64,000 nt of DNA from Marinilabilia salmonicolor (GTDB lineage Bacteria; Bacteroidota; Bacteroidia; Bacteroidales; Marinilabiliaceae). A program made the translations under genes and the position numbers. Under the pieces are notes generated by a model. That model was not told the DNA's origin. It saw nothing but the letters and a program-made list of their open reading frames with translations, and did no database searches. Below are positions 17,217 to 26,236 of this stretch, piece by piece; position 1 is the stretch's first letter; every line of letters starts with the position of its first letter. Where the stretch lies: contig NZ_PVTS01000017.1 in the NCBI RefSeq assembly GCF_003003035.1, positions 55,069 to 119,068 of the forward strand. Reading direction: 5' to 3'.

Positions 17217-17765
17217 TTAACTTATATACACGTCCAAAGAAAAGAAAATATGTTCTCCGTCGTAAGGATACAAAAAATATTCCAGTTTATTACCTGTTTT
17301 TCTTACAATATCAAGCATTCCCAATCCACCGCCTCCCTTCTCAGAGAGGGCTTCGTTGCCCAAAATATCACGATAAAGCATTCTAACTTCCTCATCTGAG
17401 AGAGAGTTCAATTGCTCTATGCGATCTTTAATAAAATTGACTTTGGATCTAAGGATAAAATTCCCGGTGGTTACTCTGAAAAATGAACCATCGTGAACCA
17501 GGCATACGATACCAAAATTAGGAGATCCACCGGCAGAAAGACCCGCGGGAGGGGCATCCACATGGTGATAAAGATTTTGCAAACACTCTACAAAAACATT
17601 GTAAACTTTTTTGCGGGTTTGCAGTCGTTCTTTTCTTAATAAAGGGCTGTCCTCTACAGCTTCAAGAGCATGGGTTATCATCTCCGGAGAAATACTTCCT
17701 GTATATTTAAAAATTACATCGCCCTGCAACTTGTGAGCGTACCATTCCTCAAGATTAAAACCCAT
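17217..17765 (-). CDS. siaB: SiaB family protein kinase
   Basis: A GHKL-like kinase of the SiaB family (DUF6272) that phosphorylates SiaC. Residues include YNVFVECLQNLYHHVD (the N-box with catalytic Glu/Asn) and EKGGGGLGMLDIVRKTGN (the G-box), both needed for ATP binding. An ATG at 17780 would add MQDIK, but the -7 box TATCTTTG at 17791-17798 would put the transcript start almost on that codon. ATG 17765 (MGFNLEEWYAHK, 182 residues) leaves a leader of about 19 nt and is preferred; 17780 remains possible. It forms a two-gene operon with siaC. Confidence 0.88.
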   Translation of the reverse strand: MGFNLEEWYAHKLQGDVIFKYTGSISPEMITHALEAVEDSPLLRKERLQTRKKVYNVFVECLQNLYHHVDAPPAGLSAGGSPNFGIVCLVHDGSFFRVTTGNFILRSKVNFIKDRIEQLNSLSDEEVRMLYRDILGNEALSEKGGGGLGMLDIVRKTGNKLEYFLYPYDGEHIFFSLDVYIS

Positions 17766-17790
17766 TTTAATATCTTGCATTAGTTCTTTA

Positions 17791-17798
17791 CAAAGATA
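17791..17798 (-). promoter_or_regulatory. siaB: Candidate -7 box for siaBC
   Basis: Minus-strand TATCTTTG matches TAnnTTTG exactly. TTC lies at the -33 position instead of TTG. Position relative to the two possible siaB starts argues for the shorter one. Confidence 0.45.
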
Positions 17799-17929
17799 AA
17801 AATTTATATACTTTTTTGAACTTAAAAGTTCCGAAGTTTAACGATTTCTGAACAAATTGAAACACAAATATTCTTTTTTTTGGTAAATAAAGCTCAGAAT
17901 ATGGCAAAAGAAACCATTTCCATGATAAA

Positions 17930-18856
17930 TCAAATTCCATCTCCTCCAACAAATCCGGAATGACGGTACTTCTCCTGAATAATTTTACTCTCAGGCGGAA
18001 CTGAAGTTGTGAGCCAGACATTACCCCCTATTACAGAGTTGGCCCCCACAGTAACCCGGCCAAGAATGGTTGCCTGGGCATAAATAATCACATTATCTTC
18101 CACGATGGGGTGACGATCAATGCCTTTTATAGGATTCCCATCTTCATCAAGAGGAAAACTCTTGGCTCCCAGTGTCACTCCCTGATATATTTTCACATGA
18201 TTCCCAATAATACAGGTGGCTCCAATAACAACACCGGTACCGTGATCAATGGTAAAATGATGACCAATGCTGGCTCTGGGGTGAATATCAATGCCTGTTT
18301 CGGAATGTGCCATCTCAGATATAATACGGGGGATGAGCGGCACTTTTAGTTGCAACAGTTCATGAGCAATCCGGTAATTGGTGATTGCCCGAATGGCAGG
18401 ATAACAAAAAATAACCTCTGCACTGCTTTGAGCAGCAGGATCCCCCACATACGCAGCCTCCACATCTGTAGCCAGCAAGTGACGAATCTGCGGTAATTTC
18501 TCAATAAAATCCAAGGTAATTTTTGCTGCCCTGTCCTTGCGTTGCAACAAATCTTCCCTGTTTGTATGGTGACAATCAAAGCACAGACCGGCATAAATCT
18601 GCTGACGAAGCAAATCGTAAAGCTTCTCCACGTTTACGCCGATATAATAACTGATACTGGCGGGTCGTGTTGGTGAATCGCCGTAATATCCCGGAAAAAC
18701 AATCTCCCGAAGAAGATCAACAATTTCTCCCAGCACCCTGGAGGAGGGCATTGGTTGATCGGGATAGTGCCGGTGACAAACCGATTGGTACGATTCCTCC
18801 CGCGACAATTGTTCAATGGTTGCTTTCAGCCTTTTGGGATATTCCAGATAATTCAT
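17930..18856 (-). CDS. cysE: Serine O-acetyltransferase (EpsC/CysE type)
   Basis: Transfers acetyl from acetyl-CoA to serine, giving O-acetylserine for cysteine synthesis. The protein has 308 residues: a helical N-terminal half (1-170) as in the EpsC subfamily, then a left-handed hexapeptide beta-helix with GIDIHPRASIGHHFTIDHGTGVVIG, in which the catalytic His residues sit, and YQGVTLGA. The C-terminus (VPPESKIIQEKYRHSGFVGGDGI) could dock into cysteine synthase, which prefers a terminal Ile; the last residue is indeed Ile. It uses the serine made by serA/serC. Its ATG codon overlaps the first bases of a family-2 repeat upstream. Confidence 0.94.
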   Translation of the reverse strand: MNYLEYPKRLKATIEQLSREESYQSVCHRHYPDQPMPSSRVLGEIVDLLREIVFPGYYGDSPTRPASISYYIGVNVEKLYDLLRQQIYAGLCFDCHHTNREDLLQRKDRAAKITLDFIEKLPQIRHLLATDVEAAYVGDPAAQSSAEVIFCYPAIRAITNYRIAHELLQLKVPLIPRIISEMAHSETGIDIHPRASIGHHFTIDHGTGVVIGATCIIGNHVKIYQGVTLGAKSFPLDEDGNPIKGIDRHPIVEDNVIIYAQATILGRVTVGANSVIGGNVWLTTSVPPESKIIQEKYRHSGFVGGDGI

Positions 18857-18918
18857 CAGTATAAAATTTGATTATAAAGGTCAGATGGAACTCACATGCA
18901 ACAACTTATACACATTCT
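18851..18918 (+). repeat. Family-2 intergenic repeat, partial copy at the cysE start
   Basis: The plus strand reads TTCATCAGTATAAAATTTG, then AAGGTCAGATGGAACTCACA, then CTTATACACATTC, a degenerate copy of the family at 28963-29063. The CAT in its first bases is the complement of the cysE ATG, so the repeat forms the immediate leader of cysE. The remaining 100 bp to the next gene show nothing recognisable. Confidence 0.55.
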
Positions 18919-19024
18919 TTAGTAATCCCCCTACCTTTCTTGTTTTATTTTAGTCAACTCGTAGAGTTCGCAAAAACCAGATGTGTGATCACAAAACACG
19001 ATTGAGCGAATGCACTGCGAAAAA

Positions 19025-19567
19025 TCATAAGGTTTTTGGAGAATTAACGGTCAGTCCATTGGTCAAAAGTCCCCTCAGAGCACTATTGAGCCTTTTAGCT
19101 CCTGCTCCCTCAACCGCTGAAAAAGGAATTCCGTAGTATTCCAGTTCTTTAATATAGCACTCAAGCAAATAATCGCGGCTATCTGGGTTTTCACGGATTC
19201 CATCATCCTCCCAGGGCAAATCAGGCATGCACACAAGCGCAAAATCCGGTTTGTGCTTCCTTACAGCTTTGTTGAGCCATACAGGACAACACGCAAAAAC
19301 CTCCTGAAACCACACCTTTGTAATAATCAAAAAGGTATCAAAAAATACAAATGATTCTGCCGCTACATTTTGCTTCAATTGCTGAAATTCAAGCAACTGG
19401 TGCCGGGCAATTTTCTCAACATCTTCAAAAGAATAAGAACCTCCCCTTATTTCGACATAATGCCTTGCATATTCTTCAACGGCATGCCCCTGAAAATGTT
19501 CAGCCAGCTTTTTCGTCAATACAGACTTTCCTGTCGATTCCGGTCCCGTAACAACAATGGCAATCAT
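19025..19567 (-). CDS. NadR-like ATPase/nucleoside kinase (probable ribosylnicotinamide kinase)
   Basis: A 180-residue P-loop protein resembling the C-terminal ribosylnicotinamide kinase domain of NadR. Walker A is GPESTGKSVLTK (residues 8-19); EEYARHYVE and the hydrophobic FVFFDTFLIITKVWFQ strand follow the NadR pattern; LVCMPDLPWEDDGIRENPD is the family's substrate/lid segment. It would phosphorylate nicotinamide riboside to NMN. It lies 26 nt downstream of pnuC, the riboside importer, so import and trapping are encoded together. There is no N-terminal adenylyltransferase or DNA-binding domain, so it is not a full NadR. Confidence 0.87.
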   Translation of the reverse strand: MIAIVVTGPESTGKSVLTKKLAEHFQGHAVEEYARHYVEIRGGSYSFEDVEKIARHQLLEFQQLKQNVAAESFVFFDTFLIITKVWFQEVFACCPVWLNKAVRKHKPDFALVCMPDLPWEDDGIRENPDSRDYLLECYIKELEYYGIPFSAVEGAGAKRLNSALRGLLTNGLTVNSPKTL

Positions 19568-19593
19568 AGCTTCTGGCTTTTTCAGTTTCCCGG

Positions 19594-20232
19594 TTAAATC
19601 AACTGCATTCTCTGATGTTCATCATGATCGCGCACCATCATCTGCTGCTTCCATTCACGAAAACCAACAACTGCAACCAGGGTGTAAACAATATACAATA
19701 CAACAGTTACAGTCAATCCTTTATAGATATACATACCCGTACTCACCAAATCCACAACGACCCAAATGAGCCAGTGTTCCAATTTCTTGCGGGCAAGCAT
19801 CCAGGTGGCAACAATTCCACCTGTGGTGGTAAATGCATCCCAATAAGGCAAATCTGACGTTGGAATACCCAGTTGCTCAGGCAAGGTTAACAGAGCAATG
19901 ATAACCACCCCATAAATCCCCGCTCCTGCAAGAAGTAACTTTAATGCCAGGGATCTGTTCACACATGAAACGGGCATTTTGGGCCTGCCACTCGCCTTTC
20001 GTCCTGATGTCCATGCAAACCATCCATAAACACTTATAATAAGATAGTAAACCTGAAGAGACATATCTGCATAAAGCCGTTCGTCCAGAAACAACACCAG
20101 GTATAAAAAGGAACTGACAAACCCTGTAACCCATAACCAAATATTCTCACGAACAGAGAGATAAAGATACAAAAAGGCAAAAAATGTTCCCAGCAATTCA
20201 ATCCAGTGACCGGATATCCAATCAATTATCAT
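19594..20232 (-). CDS. pnuC: Nicotinamide riboside transporter PnuC
   Basis: An inner membrane facilitator for nicotinamide riboside, about 212 residues with seven hydrophobic segments. Landmarks are WLWVTGFVSSFLY, the aromatic YLIISVYGWFAW, and WMLARKKLEHWLIWVVVDL, where the Trp/Asn/Asp residues line the substrate site. ATG 20232 (MIIDWISGHW) is preferred over TTG 20238. The start overlaps the end of the upstream S41 protease gene by 11 nt, implying coupled translation. Together with the NadR-like kinase it forms a vitamin B3 salvage unit inside a guaA-led operon. Confidence 0.93.
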   Translation of the reverse strand: MIIDWISGHWIELLGTFFAFLYLYLSVRENIWLWVTGFVSSFLYLVLFLDERLYADMSLQVYYLIISVYGWFAWTSGRKASGRPKMPVSCVNRSLALKLLLAGAGIYGVVIIALLTLPEQLGIPTSDLPYWDAFTTTGGIVATWMLARKKLEHWLIWVVVDLVSTGMYIYKGLTVTVVLYIVYTLVAVVGFREWKQQMMVRDHDEHQRMQLI

Positions 20233-21805
20233 TCTCAAGTACCTTTAAGTAGGCAGCCTGATCTTCTATAACCTTAAGTACGGTATCAAAAAAAGGCAAG
20301 GCCGGGTTCAAAGTTTGATAATATTCACTGGTGGTCCACAAATTACGGGCAATTAGCGCCTTAATCTGCAACTTAAGCCAGACCAACGAGGTCTCCAGCT
20401 GCTGTTCATCAGGCTCAATTCCGGCATCCTCTGCCCTTTGGACAAGCTGATTGATGAATACCTCCGGAACAGAAAAGCGCTCAATAAACTCTTCGAATGA
20501 ACCAAAATCCTTCAACCACTCTTCACGATGTTCATCAAGTTTATCCATTACCAGTCGATTGACCGAACCGGATGCCACTAAATCCCGGTAATAGGGTGTG
20601 TAGTACGCAGTGTCCATAGGAATAAAAATATCAGGCATAATACCTCCTCCGCCAAACACTTTACGTTCAGACTTCAAAGTGCGATAAGTCAGGCTGTCTG
20701 GCATATCTATGCTGTCTGAATGCATCATCTCTCCATGCTGAAAACGCTCATATATTTCGGCATGGTACTCATCCACACCTTCCTCATAAGATTTTTGAAT
20801 ACTGCGTCCGGAAGGAGTATAATACTTAGCAATTGTCAACCTGATTTCGGCACCATCGGGCAACGAAAAGGGACGTTGAACCAATCCTTTACCAAAGCTC
20901 CGGCGTCCCATTATCACCCCACGATCCCAATCCTGAACAGCCCCTGCAACTATTTCGCTGGCAGATGCAGAACCTTCATCGATGAGCACCACCAGGTTAC
21001 CCTTTTCCCAGAGTTGTCCCGAACGGGAATGGTATTCCGACCGGGGAATGGCCAGACCATCGGTATAAAGCAACAAACGCTCTCCGCCGATAAACTCATC
21101 GGCTATGTCCAGTGCGGCTTTAAGATACCCTCCACCATTTCCTCTCAGATCCAGAACCAAGTTGTCAATCCCCTTTTCTTTCAACTCCTTAAGTGCTTTG
21201 ACAAACTCTCTATGGGTACTCTGGGCAAACCGCGATATCTTAATGTAACCGGTTTTCCCGGACATCTTGTAAGCGGCCTCCAGACTAAAAATAGGTATTT
21301 TATCCCGCTCGATAACAAAACTCAGAATCTGGCCATTCCTGGAAACCTCAACCTTTACTTCCGAACCTTTGGGGCCGCGAAGAAAATCAAAAACATCACT
21401 ATTGGCCAGACCTATGCCTGCAACATTTTGTCCGTCTATCTCCACAATTCGGTCACCGGCCATTAGTCCCACTTTCTCAGAAGGCCCTCCGGGAATGGTA
21501 GCTACCACCATCAGGGTATCCTTCAAAATCATAAACTCAATGCCAATACCTTCAAAATTACCATCCAGAGGTTCATTCATAGCCTCCACCTCTTCGGCAG
21601 GAATATATACCGAATGCGGATCAAGCTTCTCCAACATGGCAACAATGGCTTCTTCTGCCATTTCATGAGTATCCACACTATCCACATAAAAAGTGGATAT
21701 CAACTGCCAGGAAAGTCTCAATTTATCGAGTTCCGGATCATCCAACTGGGCATGGACCGGAAAAAACATCAGCAAAAATGCAGCAAGCAAGCAATAAAAT
21801 CGCAT
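20222..21805 (-). CDS. S41 family C-terminal processing peptidase (CtpA-like), periplasmic
   Basis: A 527-residue serine protease of the Tsp/CtpA family. A signal peptide is seen at 1-19 (ending VHAQ). Residues about 70-160 carry a PDZ domain (FEGIGIEF, PGGPSEKVGLMAGDRI). The protease core follows with YIKISRF, LVLDLRGNGGG, the catalytic Ser in DEGSASASEIVAGAV and the catalytic Lys in GRRSFGKGLVQ. A C-terminal helical extension of about 120 residues is typical of Bacteroidota members. It probably trims periplasmic or outer membrane proteins. It lies 12 nt after guaA and overlaps pnuC, so it belongs to that operon. Confidence 0.94.
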   Translation of the reverse strand: MRFYCLLAAFLLMFFPVHAQLDDPELDKLRLSWQLISTFYVDSVDTHEMAEEAIVAMLEKLDPHSVYIPAEEVEAMNEPLDGNFEGIGIEFMILKDTLMVVATIPGGPSEKVGLMAGDRIVEIDGQNVAGIGLANSDVFDFLRGPKGSEVKVEVSRNGQILSFVIERDKIPIFSLEAAYKMSGKTGYIKISRFAQSTHREFVKALKELKEKGIDNLVLDLRGNGGGYLKAALDIADEFIGGERLLLYTDGLAIPRSEYHSRSGQLWEKGNLVVLIDEGSASASEIVAGAVQDWDRGVIMGRRSFGKGLVQRPFSLPDGAEIRLTIAKYYTPSGRSIQKSYEEGVDEYHAEIYERFQHGEMMHSDSIDMPDSLTYRTLKSERKVFGGGGIMPDIFIPMDTAYYTPYYRDLVASGSVNRLVMDKLDEHREEWLKDFGSFEEFIERFSVPEVFINQLVQRAEDAGIEPDEQQLETSLVWLKLQIKALIARNLWTTSEYYQTLNPALPFFDTVLKVIEDQAAYLKVLENDN

Positions 21806-21817
21806 AAAAAAATATTT

Positions 21818-23347
21818 TTATTCCCATTCAATGGTCGCAGGTGGTTTTGAACTGATATCGTAAACCACACGGTTAACTCCTTTGACACGGTTAATTATTT
21901 CATTGGAAATACGTCCCAGAAATTCATACGGAAGGTGTACCCAATCGGCCGTCATACCATCAGTGGAAGCAACTGCTCTCAAAGCAACCACACTTTCATA
22001 AGTTCTCTCATCACCCATTACGCCCACCGACTGAACGGGAAGCAACATGGCACCGGCCTGCCAAACCTGATCGTACAAATTATGTGAACGAAGCCCCTCT
22101 ATAAAAATATGATCCACATCCTGAAGGAGCGCTACTTTTTCGGGAGTAATCTCTCCAAGAATACGGATGGACAGACCCGGTCCGGGGAATGGATGACGCC
22201 CCAGAATAGTGGGAGATATTTTCATTTCGTTACCCACTCTTCGTACCTCATCTTTAAAGAGCAATTTAAGGGGCTCAACAACTTTCAGGTTCATCTTTTC
22301 GGGCAATCCGCCTACATTGTGATGAGACTTAATGGTTGCCGAAGGACCGTTGACCGATACCGATTCAATCACGTCAGGGTAAATGGTTCCCTGAGCCAGC
22401 CATTTCACACCGGTAATTTTTTTAGCTTCAGCATCGAAAACCTCAATAAATACACGGCCAATAATTTTGCGTTTCTGTTCAGGTTCCGATACGCCATTCA
22501 ATTGACCCAAAAAGAGATCTTTCGCATCAACTCCAATAACATTAAGCCCCATGTGCTTGTATGAATCAAGTACATTCTCGTACTCATACTTTCTTAAAAG
22601 ACCATTGTCAACAAAGATACAGGTAAGATTTTTCCCAATGGCCTTATGAAGCAACATAGCCGCTACTGAGCTGTCAACTCCGCCCGACAATCCTAAAACA
22701 ACCCTGTCATCTCCAAGTTGATCCTGCAAAGCCTGCACCGTCTCCTCCACAAAGGAGGCCGGAGTCCAGTCCTGCCTGCAACCACATACATCAACAACAA
22801 AGTTGCTCAATATCTGGAGACCCTGGGTGGTGTGATAAACTTCCGGGTGAAACTGGATGCCAAATGTCTTCTCATTTTCAACCTTATAGCCGGCCACCTC
22901 AACATCGCCGGTGCTTGCCACAATTTTAAAATTTCCAGGAAGCTTCATGATGGTATCTCCATGAGACATCCACACCTGAGAGCCTTTTTCAATTTCCCGA
23001 AACAACTCATTATCAGAATCGATAAATTTCAAATTGGCCCGACCATATTCCCGGGTATCGGAAGCTTCCACGAGTCCACCATAGTTTTGAGCCATAAACT
23101 GAGCTCCGTAGCAAACCCCCAATAAAGGTAATTGCCCCTTTATTTTACTCAAATCGGGTACAGGAGCATTCTGATCCCTCACACTGGAGGGACTTCCCGA
23201 AAGAATCACACCTTTTACAGTTACATCCAACTCCGGAAAGTTATTAAAGGGATGTATTTCACAATAGACATTGAGTTCACGGACACGTCGGGCAATCAAC
23301 TGAGTATATTGAGAGCCAAAGTCCAGGATAAGAATTTTTTCCTGCAT
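21818..23347 (-). CDS. guaA: GMP synthase (glutamine-hydrolysing)
   Basis: Converts XMP, glutamine and ATP to GMP. The protein has 509 residues. The class I glutamine amidotransferase domain (1-190) has the nucleophile C79 in GVCYGAQ and the His/Glu pair in FHPEVYHT. The ATP-pyrophosphatase domain follows with the P-loop [13 protein letters not shown]. The C-terminal dimerisation domain ends with [11 protein letters not shown], the canonical GuaA end that contacts XMP. It leads an operon guaA-ctpA-pnuC-nadR-like kinase, thus mixing purine and pyridine nucleotide supply. Confidence 0.98.
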   Translation of the reverse strand: MQEKILILDFGSQYTQLIARRVRELNVYCEIHPFNNFPELDVTVKGVILSGSPSSVRDQNAPVPDLSKIKGQLPLLGVCYGAQFMAQNYGGLVEASDTREYGRANLKFIDSDNELFREIEKGSQVWMSHGDTIMKLPGNFKIVASTGDVEVAGYKVENEKTFGIQFHPEVYHTTQGLQILSNFVVDVCGCRQDWTPASFVEETVQALQDQLGDDRVVLGLSGGVDSSVAAMLLHKAIGKNLTCIFVDNGLLRKYEYENVLDSYKHMGLNVIGVDAKDLFLGQLNGVSEPEQKRKIIGRVFIEVFDAEAKKITGVKWLAQGTIYPDVIESVSVNGPSATIKSHHNVGGLPEKMNLKVVEPLKLLFKDEVRRVGNEMKISPTILGRHPFPGPGLSIRILGEITPEKVALLQDVDHIFIEGLRSHNLYDQVWQAGAMLLPVQSVGVMGDERTYESVVALRAVASTDGMTADWVHLPYEFLGRISNEIINRVKGVNRVVYDISSKPPATIEWE

Positions 23348-23383
23348 GAAGATTGAGTGTTATGGGATTAAAAAAAATCACGA

Positions 23384-23391
23384 CAAATATA
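23384..23391 (-). promoter_or_regulatory. guaA: Candidate -7 box for the guaA operon
   Basis: Minus-strand TATATTTG matches TAnnTTTG and gives a leader of about 30 nt. No TTG is present at the -33 spacing. Confidence 0.42.
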
Positions 23392-23529
23392 AGGAGAATG
23401 TCGGTATTTTCCGTTCTTTTTAAATCATACCTGCCTGATCGTTCCATATAAATCAAATAAAAGAACAAAGTCAAAACATACATCTACCTCAAATATCTGA
23501 TTGTCCTCCACAGGAGGTGAAAGGAAACT

Positions 23530-23537
23530 TAAATTTG
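23530..23537 (+). promoter_or_regulatory. Candidate -7 box for the GH51 gene
   Basis: TAAATTTG matches TAnnTTTG, 35 nt before ATG 23573. If correct, the upstream in-frame reading from 23501 cannot be the start. Confidence 0.42.
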
Positions 23538-23572
23538 TTAAAAATCATTTATTACAAAAAAACAATATCACT

Positions 23573-25177
23573 ATGAAAGAACGTTATCTGTTTAAAAGCA
23601 TTTTGGTTGCCCTTCTGGCATTTGCGGCTTTTTTACCCGGAAGCGCACAGAATGCAGAAAATGCGCGAATAAAAATTGACGTGGAACGTACCATTGGTGA
23701 GGTAAACAAAAACATCTACGGCAATTTCGTGGAGCATTTGGGACGATGTGTTTACGGAGGTATTTACGACCCCGACAGTCCGCATGCTGATGAAAATGGT
23801 TTTCGCAAGGATGTGCTGGAAGCTGCCAAAGGCCTTAACATATCGTTACTGCGCTATCCCGGAGGTAACTTTGTATCAAACTATAACTGGAAAGACGGAG
23901 TAGGCCCTGACCGTCCCAAACGCCTGGAGCTGGCATGGCAACGTCTTGAAACCAACGAAGTAGGAACCAATGAATTTATGACATACGCAAAAATGCTGGG
24001 CACAGAGCCCTATTTTGCGGTTAATCTGGGAACCGGAACCATTAAAGAAGCCCAACAATGGGTGGAGTACACCAATGTTAAAGAAGGTCCTTACTATGCC
24101 GAACTAAGGAAGAAACACGGATATCCGGAGCCCCATAATATAAAATACTGGAGCCTGGGCAACGAAATGGACGGTTACTGGCAAATGGGGCATCTGAATG
24201 CCATTGATTACTCCAAAAAAGCACGTGAGGCAGGCAAACTTATGCGACTGACCTCTCCCGACATTAAGTTAATCGCAGCCGGATCATCCAACTACCGCCC
24301 CGACGCCAATCCGGATGAATGGAACAGGACCATACTTGAAGAGCTGAAAGATTACATTGATTATATTGCCTTACATATCTATGTCGGCAATCCGGATGAC
24401 AACTATTACAATTTTATGTCCACCCCTCTGGTCATTGAAGAGCGTACAAAAATTGTCAAAGGAATGATCAATGAAGTCATGCAAAGAACACTACGCCGTG
24501 ACCATACGGAAGATCCTATTTACATTGCATGGGATGAGTATAATGTATGGTACCGCGCCAGATCAGGCGCCAACATGGTGGGTGATCGTGCCCTGGAAGA
24601 ACATTACAATCTGGAGGATGCTCTGGTAATTTCAGGTATGCTCAATGCTTTTATCAGAAATGCTGATGTTGTGAAAATGGCAAATATGGCACAATTGGTC
24701 AATGTTATCGGCCCCATCTTCACCAGCAAAGACGACATGTTTAAACAAACCATTTACTATCCGCTGGCATTGTTTGCCAACAATATGCACGGAACATCCC
24801 TGAATTTGTTTGTTGATTGTGAAACTTATGACACAGAAGAATTTTTTCTGGGTCTTGGAGAAACAACCACTAAGCAGACAGATGTACCCTACCTTGATGT
24901 ATCGGCAACCTATAAGGATGATGAAGTAACCATTGCTGTTGTAAACCGTCACAAAGATAAAGCCATCACCACCGATCTGATTGCACAAACAGGTGAGTTT
25001 ACAGGATCACTGGAAATCTTTGAAGTAAACGGCCCCGACATCAAAGCAAAGAATGATTTCGGTGAGACCAATGTAGCAACCAAAAAACTGGAAAGTGTTA
25101 AGGCTAAAGGAAAATCTGTTACTTATGCATTTCCGCCCCACTCCCTTACAATTATCAAAGGAAAGATAAAACTGTAA
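23573..25177 (+). CDS. Secreted GH51 alpha-L-arabinofuranosidase
   Basis: Releases terminal arabinofuranose from arabinan or arabinoxylan. ATG 23573 gives 534 residues starting with a signal peptide (MKERYLFKSILVALLAFAAF, cleavage near GSAQ). Starting 72 nt earlier would bury it. GH51 landmarks: IYGNFVEHLGRCVYGGI near the N-terminus, RYPGGNFVSNYNWKDGVGP, the acid/base Glu in YWSLGNEMDGYWQMG, and the nucleophile region YIAWDEYNVWY. A C-terminal beta-sandwich follows (about 410-534). It is not inside a polysaccharide utilisation locus here: no SusC/SusD or other glycosidase is near. A terminator follows. Confidence 0.95.
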   Translation: MKERYLFKSILVALLAFAAFLPGSAQNAENARIKIDVERTIGEVNKNIYGNFVEHLGRCVYGGIYDPDSPHADENGFRKDVLEAAKGLNISLLRYPGGNFVSNYNWKDGVGPDRPKRLELAWQRLETNEVGTNEFMTYAKMLGTEPYFAVNLGTGTIKEAQQWVEYTNVKEGPYYAELRKKHGYPEPHNIKYWSLGNEMDGYWQMGHLNAIDYSKKAREAGKLMRLTSPDIKLIAAGSSNYRPDANPDEWNRTILEELKDYIDYIALHIYVGNPDDNYYNFMSTPLVIEERTKIVKGMINEVMQRTLRRDHTEDPIYIAWDEYNVWYRARSGANMVGDRALEEHYNLEDALVISGMLNAFIRNADVVKMANMAQLVNVIGPIFTSKDDMFKQTIYYPLALFANNMHGTSLNLFVDCETYDTEEFFLGLGETTTKQTDVPYLDVSATYKDDEVTIAVVNRHKDKAITTDLIAQTGEFTGSLEIFEVNGPDIKAKNDFGETNVATKKLESVKAKGKSVTYAFPPHSLTIIKGKIKL

Positions 25178-25198
25178 TTGTCTCCTTCCATAATAAAA

Positions 25199-25235
25199 AA
25201 CGGGAATCCGCATAGTTGCAGATTCCCGTTATATT
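25199..25235 (-). terminator. Bidirectional terminator between GH51 gene and rnz
   Basis: Perfect 10-bp stem AACGGGAATC (25199-25208) / GATTCCCGTT (25221-25230). On the minus strand it is followed by TTTTTATTATG, a good U-tract for the rnz operon. The plus-strand tail ATATTATAAA is weaker. Confidence 0.75.
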
Positions 25236-25316
25236 ATAAAAAGATCTTGGCGATCATTGCCTCAGGAGAACAATGAACCGCCAACCATGAGAAGGCGAAA
25301 CGGTTCAACAAATCAA

Positions 25317-26228
25317 TCAAATCTCAAAAGTGACCCCTTCGGTGGCAATTTCAGTATCCGGAAAAACCTCTCTGGCCTCAGAAAGTAAGGGAGACAAATC
25401 TTTGTATCGGGAGGAGAAATGGCCGATCAATAGTTTCTTCACTCCTGCCTGCAGCGCAACCTTTGCAGCCTGGCGGGCTGTACTGTGAAATGTTTTATAT
25501 GCCAGTCCTTCCTGATCCGACATAAAAGTGGCCTCATGATAAAGCATATCCACCCCTTTAACAACTTCAACCACTGATGGCAGCGGTCTTGTGTCGGTAC
25601 AAAAAGCATAAGACACTGATGGAGGAGCAGGCAGGGTCAACTTAGTATTTGGCACATGCCCCCCGCTGTCCGGGATAAAATCCTCTCCCTTTTTCAATTT
25701 GGGCAAAACACGCAACGGCACCTCGTAAAAGTCACACATCTGCTTATTTATCTTACGCTCTTTGGGCTTCTCCCTAAAAAGAAAACCAACTGTCGGAATC
25801 CGATGCTCCACAGGGAAAGTAGCGACTTCAAGTGCAGCATCCTCATAAATAAGTTCCTTCTCAAGAGGATTAATGTGATGAAAAACAACTTTGAACGGTA
25901 GTTCGCGACTGAAATAATCAATTACCGGACGAAGGACCATCTCCAAATCAGCCACTCCGTGAATATGCAAGTCATTGGTTCGTCCCAACAGCCCAAAAGA
26001 AGAAATCAAACCGGGCAATCCAAACACATGATCCCCATGCAAATGAGAAATAAACACATGGTCTATTTTCCCAAAATGTACTCTGTTTCGACGTAACTGC
26101 ATCTGCGTACCCTCTCCACAATCAATCAAAAAAAACCGCCCCGATGCATTGAGCACCTGGGCGGTTGGATTTCGTTCGGATGTGGGAAGTGCTGAGTTAC
26201 TGCCAAGAATGGTGACAGAAATTCCCAT
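25317..26228 (-). CDS. rnz: Ribonuclease Z
   Basis: A metallo-beta-lactamase-fold endonuclease that removes tRNA 3' trailers. ATG 26228 (MGISVTILGSNSALPT) is preferred over a GTG at 26234; this gives 303 residues, normal for the family. The metal site HxHxDH appears as SHLHGDH, with DCGEGTQMQLRRN before it and later His and Asp ligands in FCTDTRP, YHEATF and LIGHFSSRY. Both tRNA-Asp genes in this window encode their CCA, for which RNase Z is often dispensable, but other tRNAs may need it. The gene follows a STAS gene after 8 nt and belongs to the rpsA operon. Confidence 0.95.
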   Translation of the reverse strand: MGISVTILGSNSALPTSERNPTAQVLNASGRFFLIDCGEGTQMQLRRNRVHFGKIDHVFISHLHGDHVFGLPGLISSFGLLGRTNDLHIHGVADLEMVLRPVIDYFSRELPFKVVFHHINPLEKELIYEDAALEVATFPVEHRIPTVGFLFREKPKERKINKQMCDFYEVPLRVLPKLKKGEDFIPDSGGHVPNTKLTLPAPPSVSYAFCTDTRPLPSVVEVVKGVDMLYHEATFMSDQEGLAYKTFHSTARQAAKVALQAGVKKLLIGHFSSRYKDLSPLLSEAREVFPDTEIATEGVTFEI

Positions 26229-26236
26229 AAGCACAA

